A stretch of DNA of 64,000 nt, taken from NCBI RefSeq assembly GCF_000827125.1, contig NZ_CP010311.1, forward strand, positions 1,364,001-1,428,000, read 5' to 3'. Both the position numbers and the translations under genes were made by a program. Position 1 is the stretch's first letter. Each line of letters starts with the position of its first letter. The notes below the pieces were generated by a model, which was not told the origin of the DNA, did not search any database, and saw only the letters and a program-made list of their open reading frames with translations. This DNA comes from Geoalkalibacter subterraneus. Its GTDB lineage: Bacteria > Desulfobacterota > Desulfuromonadia > Desulfuromonadales > Geoalkalibacteraceae. Of the stretch, positions 53,527 to 62,943 are shown piece after piece.

Positions 53527-53598
53527 ACCCTCGGATCATCACACTGGCGGTGTCCCTGTATTTCCTGTTTCGACTCAAGAATATGACGGAGTTTCCAT

Positions 53599-54384
53599 TT
53601 GGCATCCCATCGCCCTCGTAAACGCTTTGGACAGAATTTTCTTCGCGACCGTCAGGTTGTTGAGCGCATTCTGTGTGCCGCTGATCTTGATGCCGACGAC
53701 CGCGTTGTTGAAATCGGTCCCGGTCTCGGCGTTCTGACCGACGAACTGCTCTCTCGAGCGGGCCAGGTGCAGGTGATGGAGATCGATCGCGATCTGATCG
53801 CGCGGCTGCGGCAGCGGCAGAATCCAAGGTTGATTATCCACGAAGGTGACGCCTTGCGGCTGGCCTGGGAGAGTCTGCTGACCCAGCCCCCTTACAAACT
53901 GGTCGCAAACCTGCCCTATAACATTTCGAGTCAGGTTCTTTTTCGGGTACTCGACCACCATGCCCTGTTTTCCCGGCTGGTGCTGATGTTTCAGAAGGAA
54001 GTCGGCGATCGCCTCTGTGCCGATCCCGGAACAGGGGATTATGGCATTCTGTCGGTTCTGTGCCGGCTGTGGTTCGATATCGAACGAGTCACAAATGTCA
54101 AACCCGGTGCCTTTCACCCGCCGCCCAAAGTCGATTCGGTTGTTCTGGCGTTCACTCCCCTGGACAACCCGAGAGTCGAAGTCTCTGACGAGGCGTTTTT
54201 CCGTAAAATCGTCAAGGCGGCCTTTGCGCAAAGGCGCAAGACCCTGGCCAACGCCCTGAAGTCGGCAGGCTTTGAACCGGACAGGATCGAAGAAGCCTTT
54301 GCCCACAATCAACTCGATGCCCGAATCCGCGGCGAAGTCCTGAACCTCGAACAGTTTGCCGGACTGGCAAATTCGCTTGCCTGA
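53599..54384 (+). CDS. rsmA: 16S rRNA dimethyladenosine transferase RsmA (KsgA)
   Basis: RsmA dimethylates A1518 and A1519 of 16S rRNA. The product is 261 residues. It starts RPRKRFGQNFLRDRQVVERI, has the SAM motif VVEIGPGLGVLTDELLSRAG and the catalytic NLPYNISSQVLFRVL. The GAFHPPPKVDSVVLAF segment is also diagnostic. TTG 53599 is the start, with CGGAG nine bases upstream; no ATG is suitably placed. No unusual changes are seen. Confidence 0.96.
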   Translation: MASHRPRKRFGQNFLRDRQVVERILCAADLDADDRVVEIGPGLGVLTDELLSRAGQVQVMEIDRDLIARLRQRQNPRLIIHEGDALRLAWESLLTQPPYKLVANLPYNISSQVLFRVLDHHALFSRLVLMFQKEVGDRLCADPGTGDYGILSVLCRLWFDIERVTNVKPGAFHPPPKVDSVVLAFTPLDNPRVEVSDEAFFRKIVKAAFAQRRKTLANALKSAGFEPDRIEEAFAHNQLDARIRGEVLNLEQFAGLANSLA

Positions 54385-54442
54385 TATGAGCGAATCCTGA
54401 CTGAATTCAGATTGTGAGCAAGAATAAAAAGGAGAGAGAACA

Positions 54443-55318
54443 TTGAACGACGTAGTTGCCAAGATCAACGAGAAACCTGTTTCACGCAGTGAACTCGACA
54501 GCACCATGCAGGTCTACGCCATGCAGATGCACCAGAAGCCTGTCGAGCAGCTCACGCCCGATCAGCAGAAGGAAATTCGTGAGCTTTCGCTGGAAAAGCT
54601 CATCGCCCGTGAATTGATCTTTCAGGCCGCGCTGGCGCAGGGCGTTGTGGCCGAAGAGGCGGCGGTCGAGGAGGAGAAGCGCAAGCTGATCGCCAATTAC
54701 GAGAGCGAGGAGAAGTTTTACGAGACCTTGCAGCGCGCTGGAATGACCCCGGAATTCTACCATCGCATGATCCGCCAGGATCTGACGGTGAATCTGATGA
54801 GTGCAGAAAAACTCAAGGATCTTCCCGACCCGCCCCGCGAAAGCATCGAAAAAATCTACAGCACCTATCCGGATAAAATGGTGGAGCCCGAGCGGGTCCG
54901 TGCCCGGCACATTCTGATTGCCGGGGCAGAAGACAACCGGGAGCAGGCCAGGCAGCGCCTGGATGCCATAAAGGGCCGGGTGACGGCAGGCAATTTTGCC
55001 AAGCTGGCACGGGAAAATTCCGATTGCCCGAGCGCCCAGGCCGGCGGCGACCTTGGCTACTTCAGCCGCGGGCAGATGGTCGAGCCTTTTGAACAGGCCG
55101 CTTTCAGTCAGCCGACGGGCGAAGTCGGGGAGGTGGTTGAAACGCCTTACGGCTACCATCTGATCCTGGTGCAGGATAAGGTTGCGGAGCGCAAAATGCC
55201 CTTTGAAGAAGCCGAGGATAAGATTCGCGAATTCCTCAAGGAAGAAGCCAGCGTCAAAGAGCTTGAGAAATGGGTCAAGGAATTGCGGCAGGAGGCCAAA
55301 ATAGAGGTTTTCGATTGA
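54443..55318 (+). CDS. Parvulin-type peptidyl-prolyl isomerase (SurA/PrsA-like) without signal peptide
   Basis: The product has 291 residues. An N-terminal SurA-N-like helical chaperone part (VVAKINEKPVSRSELDSTMQ) is followed by a PPIC domain: RVRARHILIAGAEDNREQAR, SDCPSAQAGGDLGYFSRGQM, and ETPYGYHLILVQDK. TTG 54443 has AAAGGAGAG upstream. Since no signal peptide is seen, it may be cytoplasmic or the family start may lie differently. It ends before a clear terminator. Confidence 0.88.
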   Translation: MNDVVAKINEKPVSRSELDSTMQVYAMQMHQKPVEQLTPDQQKEIRELSLEKLIARELIFQAALAQGVVAEEAAVEEEKRKLIANYESEEKFYETLQRAGMTPEFYHRMIRQDLTVNLMSAEKLKDLPDPPRESIEKIYSTYPDKMVEPERVRARHILIAGAEDNREQARQRLDAIKGRVTAGNFAKLARENSDCPSAQAGGDLGYFSRGQMVEPFEQAAFSQPTGEVGEVVETPYGYHLILVQDKVAERKMPFEEAEDKIREFLKEEASVKELEKWVKELRQEAKIEVFD

Positions 55319-55362
55319 ATCCATATTGCTTTTTCCTGCTCTTTTGCGAACAGCAGTAGTTT

Positions 55363-55405
55363 AAAAACAGAAACTCCGGGGATCTCTCCGGAGTTTCTGC
55401 TTTTA
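55363..55405. terminator. Rho-independent terminator
   Basis: CAGAAACTCCGG at 55368-55379 pairs with CCGGAGTTTCTG at 55388-55399, followed by CTTTT. An A-rich run on the left side lets it work in both directions. It closes the PhoH-to-PPIase stretch. Confidence 0.93.
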
Positions 55406-55516
55406 AACCCTGGCCGCTTGCCAAAGTGGGTGTGATCCTCTAGTCTTAAGACAATATTCAGGTTAAAAAAACTTCAGCGCGGTATTCGCATTTATATTTT
55501 TCAAGGCGGGTATGAC

Positions 55517-58500
55517 ATGAAAATAATCAAGGATCCTGCGTTCCAGCGCCGTTCACCTGAGGAAAAGGCCTATCCTTTTGAAGATGTTGCCGAAGCGATC
55601 AGGCAGCAGGTGCCCGCTGACAACCGCGACATCATTCTTGCCCTGGCCCGGGAACTGCGAATGCACACGCCCAGGGCTTTTTATTCAATGCAGAAACCTG
55701 AGAAGGTTGCCCGCTGGGTCGTTGATATCTTTGAATTTATCAAAGAGCGTCCCCAGGATGTTGCGATCGAACTCAAATCCGCACGACGCTCCGGGCAGTG
55801 GTTTCTGATGACCAATACCCCCGACGCCTCTTTTCTGGTGGACTCGCTGCAACTGCTGTTCAAGCGTTTCGGGGTTCGTTTTCAGATTGTCAGCCATCCG
55901 ATTCTGCGCCTGAAGCGTCAGCGTAAACAGCTGACGGCCGTTGTCGAGGATGGTCACGGAGGCAGTGCGGAATCCCTGATCCTGGCCGAAGTTCAGGGGC
56001 TGCGGAAGGGGGTCCGCGCGCGTTTTGAGGAAGCTTTGCGGGAGTGTTTTGCCCAGGTGTTGCAGATTCATGCAGCTCAGCGCCGGCTGAAAAGCTGTCT
56101 TAAAAAGATCGAAATGCTCCCCGAAGCACAACAGGTGCGAGAATTCTGGCATTGGCTGCAAAATGACAATTTCATCCCCTTCGGCTATCGCTGCCTTCGG
56201 ATCGAAACCGCGCCGCAGCAGCAGGTGCAGGTTTCGGTCGAGAGTTCAGAGGGCATTTTCCCAACAGGACCGGATGGAGTCGAGGGCACTCAATGGAACA
56301 GGGATGATCTTGATATCGCATCCCGGTGTCGGCTTGAGCGCGAAGACCGCATCGTGGTGGAGGAAACGGCTGAAATCAGCACGGTTCATCGCGACGATCA
56401 TCTGACTTACCTGGGCTGGCGGGTGGAAATCGGCGACGGGATCTACCAGGAACATGCCTTCTGCGGACTTTTCTCGCAGCGATTTCTGGAAGAGCCGACC
56501 TTTTCCATTCCTGTCCTGCGGCGACGTATCGAGCAGGCGCTGGCGGAGCTGGGCATTCCGCGCGGCAGTCACGATTACAGCAAGGCGATCGAAATCTTCA
56601 ACACCTTCCCCAAGGTGGAATTATTCTTTATGGAACCGGAGGAGCTGCGGGACGCTGTCCGGTCCTTTACCTTTCTCTACCGCCAGGATGCCGTCAAAGT
56701 GGTTCCCGCACCCAGCCTGTCCGTCGACGGCCGGACGCTGCTTCTGATCCTGCCGCGTGAATTCTACCAGCGGGAAAATATCGACCGGATCAAATCCTAT
56801 GTGCGCCGCTTCTTCCAGGCGCAGACCGTGACCTCGCGCATTGTGCAGATGTTGTCCGATTATCTCAGCCTGCATGTTCGCGTCGCTCCCCGCGGAGAGA
56901 AGGATTTTGTCGATCTGCGGCGCCTCGAGATGGGGCTCACCGAGATCGCCCGCCCCTGGGAAGCCAAGCTTCGCATTGTGCTGGAGAGCCGTCTGGGCGA
57001 TGAGAAAGGACGCCAGCTCTTCGATCGTTATATTGACGGGTTGCCGCGCCAGTACCGAACCCTTACGCATCCCCGCTATGCCCTGCGCGACATCGAGGGG
57101 ATGGAAGAGGTGCGCCACACTGGAGGCGAGCATTTCAGTATCTGGGGACCGTTTCACAACGGCGACGAAAGTGATGAATATTATCGTCTTCAGTTCTACA
57201 GCCGAAGTGAAACCTATCTCAACTGTCTGATGCCGCTCCTGGAAAACCTCAACCTGTGTGTCATCGATGAACTCGATTTTACGGTCAACGAAGGGTCGGA
57301 GGCGATTTATATCAAGAGTTTCGCCATTAAAAGAGGCGATAAGCGGTCTCTGCCCCTGGGGGAGGTGCGCGATAAACTCCTTGGCACCGTCACTTCTCTG
57401 CGAAAAGGGGAGCTTGACAACGACTACCTCAACCGCCTGCTGGTTCTGACCGGTCTTGACGGCAGGGAGATTGATGTCTTCCGCGCTTACCGCAACTATT
57501 ATCATCAGCTGGGTTCTCCTTTCACCAAGCGCCGCGTCGCCTTCGCCCTGATTAACAATTCTCAGGTGGCGCTGCTGCTTTTCCGTTATTTTCAGGCGCG
57601 TTTCGAGCCGCGTGATGAATGGCGCGAAATGGCCGAACGGGAGGAAAAAGCCCTGATGCCCCTGCGCATGGAGCTGGCCGAGGCCCTCGAACAGGTCTCC
57701 GACATCAATGAAGACCGCATCCTGCGTACGCTGTTCAATCTGATCGATTCGACCGTAAGAACCAATTTCTTCCTGCGGCGCGATGATGAGGATTACTTCT
57801 TCTCCTTTAAAATCAGCGCCATCGGCATAATCGACATGCCCGCGCCGCGACCGCTTTTCGAGGTCTACGTTCACAGTGCCCTGATGGAAGGCATTCACTT
57901 GCGCGGCGGCAAGGTGGCACGCGGCGGGATTCGCTGGTCCGACCGTCCGGATGATTTCCGCACGGAAGTTCTGGGCCTGATGAAGACCCAGATGACCAAG
58001 AATGCCCTGATTGTCCCCGTCGGCTCCAAAGGCGGTTTCATTATCCACAGCGCCTTCAATACCCGCGAACAGGGCGCTGAGCTGTCCAGGACCGCCTACA
58101 TCACCCTGATGCGCGGTCTGCTCGATCTGACCGACAACCGGGTGAAGGGCGAGGTGGTGCGCCCGGTCGGTCTGATCGCGTATGACGAGGAAGACCCCTA
58201 CCTGGTGGTTGCAGCCGACAAGGGAACCGCCCATCTGCCCGACACCGCCAACGCCGTCAGCGCGGAATACAATTACTGGCTGGCCGATGCCTTTGCCAGC
58301 GGCGGCTCCCGCGGGTACGATCATAAAGAACTCGGCATTACCGCCCGCGGCGCCTGGGAATGCGTCAAAAGGCATTTCCGCGAAATGGGCGTTGATATCC
58401 AGACGGAACCTTTTACGGTTATCGGCATCGGTGACATGAGCGGCGACGTGTTCGGCAACGGCATGTTGCTGTCGCGCAAGATCAAGCTGGTGGCGGCCTT

Positions 58501-60283
58501 TGATCACCGCAATATCTTTCTTGATCCTGATCCTGACCCGGAAGCCAGCTTCAATGAACGGCAGCGGCTGTTTGAGCTGCCCCGCTCAAGCTGGGAGGAT
58601 TACGACAAGGCAATAATTTCCGAAGGCGGCGGGGTCTTCTCCCGTCATGCCAAGGATATCCCCCTGTCCGGGCCGGTGCGCCAGATGCTCGGCACCCGCC
58701 ACCGCAGTGTCGACGCACAGGGGCTGGTACGCCTGATCCTGCAGTCCGAAGTCGATCTGTTCTGGAACGGCGGTATCGGCACCTATGTCAAGGCCTCAAG
58801 CGAGAAGAACGAGGATGTCGGCGACCGCAGCAACGACGGAGTCCGCATCGACGGCAACCAGCTGCGGGTCAAAGTGGTGGGTGAGGGCGGCAACCTGGGG
58901 ATGACCCAGAAAGCACGAATCGAATTCGCCCTCAAAGGCGGGCGCATCAACACCGACGCCATCGACAACAGCGCCGGGGTGGATTGCTCCGACCATGAAG
59001 TCAATCTCAAGATCTTCATGCAGCGCCTGCGGGAGATGGGCCGGGTCAAGGATGACGAGGAGCGCGACCAGGTGCTGCGCGAGGTGACCGATGAAGTCTG
59101 CGATGCCGTTTTGCGCAACAACTATACGCAGAGTCTCTCCATTTCGTTGGACCAAAGGGGCTGTGCGCGCAACATCGAGCCCTATCTCCAGCTCATAGAC
59201 CGTCTGGTCAATGCAGGGCTGCTGGACCGGGCCGGTGAATTTCTGCCGACGACCAAGGAAGTTCTGGCGCGTCCGCAAAAAAGCCTGACCCGCCCGGAGT
59301 TGGCCATCCTGCTGGCTTATGCCAAGATGCAGCTCTATCATACCCTGCTTGAAAGTTCCCTGTGTGAGGACGGCCATTACCGTGACGACATGCGGAACTA
59401 TTTTCCCGCGGGCATTCGGGAACGCTATCTCGACGAACTTGACGAACATCCGCTCTGTCATCAGATTACCGCGACGGTTCTGACCAACACCATTGTCGAC
59501 ACTGCGGGCTGTGCCCGTATGAGTCTGCTGGCACGTCAGACGGGGCGACCGCTGCATCAATGCGCCGGCATGTATCTGACTTTTGACCGGATTCTCGAAG
59601 GAGACACGTTGCGTGAAGCCGTCTTTGCCCTCGACAACCGGATGGCTGCCGAAGAGCAATACCGGATTATCGATACCTACGCGGAAACATTGCAGGAGAT
59701 GTGTTTCTGGGCGCTGCAGCAGGATACGGTCATTTCTCTTGATGCCGAGGCCCTGCTGCAGTGGCGGGAGCGCATCGGCGAGTTCATCAACGCTCTGCCC
59801 GGCGTAACGCCTTCCCAGGATTGGGAGATCGCCCAGCAGAAATCCAAGGATCTGACGGAAGCGGGGTTGGATGCGCCCCTGTCGCAGAAGGTTGCAGCCC
59901 TGCCTTATCTCGGGGATTTTCTGCCGCTGTTCAACCTGGTGGGAAAAACGCAGAGCGATCTTCATGATGTCGCCTGTGCTCATCGCGACCTGATGGAAAA
60001 ACTCGGTGTGTCACGCCTGCGCGCGGCGGCCGCCAAAGTTCCGCTGCGCGACCGCTGGGACCGCATGGCCCTTGATGCCCTGGAAAGAGACCTTTCCGTG
60101 ACTCTTTTCCGGCTGACGAAAGCGGTATTACAGGAAACAGACGGCAATGTGGAACGCTACCTGTCGCGCAGGCGGCAGAAATACCGTGCTCTCAACAATC
60201 TCTGGCAGCAGGTGCAGGGCACGGAGCCGATCAATTTCAATCCCTTTATGGTGATCGGGCGGGCGCTCGCCGATCTGCTGTAA
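55517..60283 (+). CDS. NAD-specific glutamate dehydrogenase, large (~180 kDa) type
   Basis: The 1588-residue enzyme oxidatively deaminates glutamate to 2-oxoglutarate with NAD. ACT-like regulatory modules fill roughly the first 700 residues. The catalytic part shows ARGGIRWSDRPDDFRTEVLG with LMKTQMTKNALIVPVGSKGG, TVIGIGDMSGDVFGNGMLLS (Rossmann), and WNGGIGTYVKASSEKNEDVG. Length and motifs are as expected for the GDH-180 family. ATG 55517 is the start. It is flanked by a terminator upstream and the flavin reductase gene downstream. Confidence 0.95.
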   Translation: MKIIKDPAFQRRSPEEKAYPFEDVAEAIRQQVPADNRDIILALARELRMHTPRAFYSMQKPEKVARWVVDIFEFIKERPQDVAIELKSARRSGQWFLMTNTPDASFLVDSLQLLFKRFGVRFQIVSHPILRLKRQRKQLTAVVEDGHGGSAESLILAEVQGLRKGVRARFEEALRECFAQVLQIHAAQRRLKSCLKKIEMLPEAQQVREFWHWLQNDNFIPFGYRCLRIETAPQQQVQVSVESSEGIFPTGPDGVEGTQWNRDDLDIASRCRLEREDRIVVEETAEISTVHRDDHLTYLGWRVEIGDGIYQEHAFCGLFSQRFLEEPTFSIPVLRRRIEQALAELGIPRGSHDYSKAIEIFNTFPKVELFFMEPEELRDAVRSFTFLYRQDAVKVVPAPSLSVDGRTLLLILPREFYQRENIDRIKSYVRRFFQAQTVTSRIVQMLSDYLSLHVRVAPRGEKDFVDLRRLEMGLTEIARPWEAKLRIVLESRLGDEKGRQLFDRYIDGLPRQYRTLTHPRYALRDIEGMEEVRHTGGEHFSIWGPFHNGDESDEYYRLQFYSRSETYLNCLMPLLENLNLCVIDELDFTVNEGSEAIYIKSFAIKRGDKRSLPLGEVRDKLLGTVTSLRKGELDNDYLNRLLVLTGLDGREIDVFRAYRNYYHQLGSPFTKRRVAFALINNSQVALLLFRYFQARFEPRDEWREMAEREEKALMPLRMELAEALEQVSDINEDRILRTLFNLIDSTVRTNFFLRRDDEDYFFSFKISAIGIIDMPAPRPLFEVYVHSALMEGIHLRGGKVARGGIRWSDRPDDFRTEVLGLMKTQMTKNALIVPVGSKGGFIIHSAFNTREQGAELSRTAYITLMRGLLDLTDNRVKGEVVRPVGLIAYDEEDPYLVVAADKGTAHLPDTANAVSAEYNYWLADAFASGGSRGYDHKELGITARGAWECVKRHFREMGVDIQTEPFTVIGIGDMSGDVFGNGMLLSRKIKLVAAFDHRNIFLDPDPDPEASFNERQRLFELPRSSWEDYDKAIISEGGGVFSRHAKDIPLSGPVRQMLGTRHRSVDAQGLVRLILQSEVDLFWNGGIGTYVKASSEKNEDVGDRSNDGVRIDGNQLRVKVVGEGGNLGMTQKARIEFALKGGRINTDAIDNSAGVDCSDHEVNLKIFMQRLREMGRVKDDEERDQVLREVTDEVCDAVLRNNYTQSLSISLDQRGCARNIEPYLQLIDRLVNAGLLDRAGEFLPTTKEVLARPQKSLTRPELAILLAYAKMQLYHTLLESSLCEDGHYRDDMRNYFPAGIRERYLDELDEHPLCHQITATVLTNTIVDTAGCARMSLLARQTGRPLHQCAGMYLTFDRILEGDTLREAVFALDNRMAAEEQYRIIDTYAETLQEMCFWALQQDTVISLDAEALLQWRERIGEFINALPGVTPSQDWEIAQQKSKDLTEAGLDAPLSQKVAALPYLGDFLPLFNLVGKTQSDLHDVACAHRDLMEKLGVSRLRAAAAKVPLRDRWDRMALDALERDLSVTLFRLTKAVLQETDGNVERYLSRRRQKYRALNNLWQQVQGTEPINFNPFMVIGRALADLL

Positions 60284-60330
60284 GGCTGGCCACATGATGT
60301 GCAATCCCTCGGATCGACCCGGGAAAAACT

Positions 60331-60930
60331 ATGAATAGAGGAATTATCGTGAAAAAAAGACAACTTGGCTCCTGTGTCACTTTCTTCCCCCAACCGACCA
60401 CCCTGATCGCCTCCTGTGATGATGAAGGTCAATGCAACCTGATGACCGCCTCCTGGGCGGGAATCATCAGCAAAACCCCTCCCACCATGGCGATCTCCCT
60501 CAACCAGGCCCGCAAAACGTATGAGAACATCGTTCAATCTGGGTGCTTCAGCGTCAACATGGTCCCTGCATCCCTGGCGGTGGAGGCCGATTTCTGCGGG
60601 CTCAAATCGGGGCGTGACCTGGATAAAAGCGAGGTGACCGGCCTGGTTTTGGAGAAGGCGAGTCACATCGAAGCGCCGCTGGTGCAGTCCTGCCCTCTGA
60701 ACGTGGAATGCCGCTGTATTGGTGAGTATCCACTGGGAGATTATCGGCTGATTATGGGGGAAATCCTCGAGATCCACGCAGCTGATGATGCTTTTGACGC
60801 GGACGGAAAAATGGATGCACGGATTTTCGATCCGCTGGTCTACCTGGGTGGTATCCGGGAGTACTGGAATCTGGGCGAGAAGGTGGCTCAGGCCTACCAG
60901 GACGGTTTGAAACTGACGCCGCGTAAGTAA
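60331..60930 (+). CDS. Flavin reductase-like FMN-binding split-barrel protein
   Basis: The 199-residue protein shows the flavin reductase domain: TTLIASCDDEGQCNLMTASW followed by AGIISKTPPTMAISLNQARK and FSVNMVPASLAVEADFCGL. It likely binds FMN and reduces flavin or transfers electrons. ATG 60331 is the start; GTG 60349 (VKKRQLG) is a possible later one. A strong terminator follows. Confidence 0.88.
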   Translation: MNRGIIVKKRQLGSCVTFFPQPTTLIASCDDEGQCNLMTASWAGIISKTPPTMAISLNQARKTYENIVQSGCFSVNMVPASLAVEADFCGLKSGRDLDKSEVTGLVLEKASHIEAPLVQSCPLNVECRCIGEYPLGDYRLIMGEILEIHAADDAFDADGKMDARIFDPLVYLGGIREYWNLGEKVAQAYQDGLKLTPRK

Positions 60931-60976
60931 CCAAACGCCATGCCGCTGGGTTTCGCGCATTAACATTTGCTCTTGG

Positions 60977-61014
60977 ACATTGCGCTGTGGAATAATCCCA
61001 GCGCAATGTTTTTT
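60977..61014 (+). terminator. Rho-independent terminator after the flavin reductase
   Basis: ACATTGCGCTG at 60977-60987 pairs with CAGCGCAATGT at 60999-61009, followed by a six-base T run. It separates this gene from panB. Confidence 0.93.
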
Positions 61015-61078
61015 GGGGCCCGGATCGTTTTCCTGCCGGGTCCGATTCTGATCATGACTTCAAGATTCGGGGGGAATT

Positions 61079-61882
61079 ATGGCCCGACAGAAAACAATTC
61101 TGGATATTCAGAAAATGAAGGCGGAAGGGGAGCGGATCACCATGCTGACCGCTTATGATTATCCCTTCGCCCGGTTGATGGACCAGTGCGGCATCGATAT
61201 GATCCTGGTCGGAGATTCACTCGGAACCGCAGTGGCGGGGCACGATACGACTCTGCCCGTCACCATGGACGAGATGATCTATCATGCAAAAGCCGTTGTG
61301 CGTGCCGTTGAATCGGCTTTTGTTGTGGTCGATATGCCGTTCATGTCCTATCAGACCGATGTGCGTGACGCGCGTTACAATGCGGGGCGCCTGATCAAGG
61401 AAGGCGGCGCCCAGGCAGTCAAGATCGAGGGCGGGTGCAACATGGCCGAAACCATTGCCGCCATTACAGCGATGGACATCCCTGTCGTGGGGCATATCGG
61501 TCTGACGCCCCAGTCCATCCATCGTATGGGGGGCTACCGCGTTCAGGGACGGCAGGAAGAGCAGGCTAAGCGCCTGCTGGATGATGCCCGCGCGGTTGAG
61601 CAGGCCGGGGCTTTTGCCGTGGTGCTGGAGGGGATTCCCCGCAAGCTGGCGGCGGAAATCACCCGGGAACTGAGCATCCCCACGATCGGCATCGGCGCCG
61701 GCGTCGACTGCGACGGGCAGGTGCTGGTGATTCACGACATCCTGGGATTGTGCGAGAAGTATTCTCCCAAATTCGTCAAGAAGTTCGCCGATGTTTCCGG
61801 AATGATCCGGCAGGGGATCGACGACTACATCCGCGAGGTCAAAGATGGCGAGTTCCCCACCCCGGACCATTCTTTTGATTAA
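61079..61882 (+). CDS. panB: 3-methyl-2-oxobutanoate hydroxymethyltransferase
   Basis: PanB makes ketopantoate for pantothenate and coenzyme A. The 267-residue enzyme has [20 protein letters not shown] and [20 protein letters not shown] (metal-binding aspartates), [20 protein letters not shown], and [23 protein letters not shown] 61079 follows GGGGGGAATT. It pairs with panC downstream, but a 120-base palindromic element sits between them. Confidence 0.97.
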   Translation: MARQKTILDIQKMKAEGERITMLTAYDYPFARLMDQCGIDMILVGDSLGTAVAGHDTTLPVTMDEMIYHAKAVVRAVESAFVVVDMPFMSYQTDVRDARYNAGRLIKEGGAQAVKIEGGCNMAETIAAITAMDIPVVGHIGLTPQSIHRMGGYRVQGRQEEQAKRLLDDARAVEQAGAFAVVLEGIPRKLAAEITRELSIPTIGIGAGVDCDGQVLVIHDILGLCEKYSPKFVKKFADVSGMIRQGIDDYIREVKDGEFPTPDHSFD

Positions 61883-62003
61883 ATGTAACGGTTCAGCATG
61901 GGGTCACAACTCCCATGACAAGGGCCACTTTACGCCATCCCTGGCCGTTTGATTGGCGCCTTCCCTGGCGCCAAACACCCTTGTCATGGGAGCTGCGACC
62001 CCG
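61882..62003. repeat. Palindromic dispersed element, copy 3
   Basis: GGGGTCACAACTCCCATGAC pairs with GTCATGGGAGCTGCGACCCC, and the inner part CCATCCCTGGCCGTTTGATT matches copy 2. The left flank AAATGTAACGGTTCAGCATG matches the tail of copy 1 in reverse. It lies between panB and panC. Confidence 0.9.
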
Positions 62004-62042
62004 CGACGTGAATAGATACGATTAAATTAGCGTGACGAAGCC

Positions 62043-62903
62043 ATGAAAATTATCGAAAATGTTCAGGAGATGCAGCAGCTGTGCCTGGACGCCCGTCAAA
62101 ATCGCGAGCGCATCGCGTTCGTACCGACCATGGGTTACCTGCACGAAGGGCATCTGAGCCTGGTGCGCGCCGCGCGGCAGCAGGGCGACCGGGTGGTGCT
62201 GAGTATCTTCGTCAATCCGACCCAGTTCGGCGTCGGCGAAGATTTCGACCGCTATCCCCGCGACCTGACCCGTGACGCGCAGATGGCCGAAGCCGAAGGG
62301 GCCGATTGGATCTTTGCCCCGCGCGCTTCGGACATGTATCCGCAGGGCTATGCGACTTTTGTCGACGTCGAAGGGTTGACCGAAACCCTGTGCGGGCGCA
62401 GCCGCCCCGGTCATTTCCGTGGGGTAACTACGGTGGTGGCTAAGCTGTTCGCCATCGTTCAGCCTCATGTGGCCTATTTCGGCAACAAGGATTTTCAGCA
62501 GCTCGCCGTGATCCGCCGCATGACCACCGATCTGAACTTCCCGGTGGATGTCCGCGGGCTTCCCATCGTGCGGGAAGAAGACGGCCTGGCCATGAGTTCG
62601 CGCAACGTGAATTTATCGGCGGAGCAGCGTCAGCAGGCTTTGTCCCTCTACACGTCCATCGAGCTTGCACAGCGCATGGTGCGCGAGGGTGAAACCCGCT
62701 CCGCCACCCTTATCGACGCCATCAGGTCGCGCATCGAGCAGGAACCGGACGCACAGATCGATTATGTCCAGATCTGCGACCAGGATTCGCTGCAGGACGT
62801 CGAGGAGGTCGATGCACGATCCGTTCTGCTGCTGGCGGTCAAGATCGGCGACACCCGCCTGATCGACAATCACCATTTCGCGTCCACCTTCGATGCGGCC
62901 TGA
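62043..62903 (+). CDS. panC: Pantoate--beta-alanine ligase
   Basis: PanC joins pantoate and beta-alanine with ATP. The 286-residue protein has the nucleotide-binding FVPTMGYLHEGHLSLVRAAR (HxGH), SIFVNPTQFGVGEDFDRYPR, and AYFGNKDFQQLAVIRRMTTD. The late LPIVREEDGLAMSSRNVNLS is the KMSKS-like loop. ATG 62043 is the start. It is directly after repeat copy 3 and 40 bases before the amidohydrolase. Confidence 0.97.
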   Translation: MKIIENVQEMQQLCLDARQNRERIAFVPTMGYLHEGHLSLVRAARQQGDRVVLSIFVNPTQFGVGEDFDRYPRDLTRDAQMAEAEGADWIFAPRASDMYPQGYATFVDVEGLTETLCGRSRPGHFRGVTTVVAKLFAIVQPHVAYFGNKDFQQLAVIRRMTTDLNFPVDVRGLPIVREEDGLAMSSRNVNLSAEQRQQALSLYTSIELAQRMVREGETRSATLIDAIRSRIEQEPDAQIDYVQICDQDSLQDVEEVDARSVLLLAVKIGDTRLIDNHHFASTFDAA

Positions 62904-62943
62904 TCAGGTTCTCAACACCTCCTGGAAAGAGCTTTGGTGAGCC

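Noticed and set aside
56621-58507. 628-residue open frame opposite the glutamate dehydrogenase
   Set aside because: Antisense to a conserved, motif-complete gene; long shadows are common in GC-rich coding DNA.
58796-59983. 395-residue minus-strand frame
   Set aside because: Also antisense to the glutamate dehydrogenase, with no start signal or recognisable domain.
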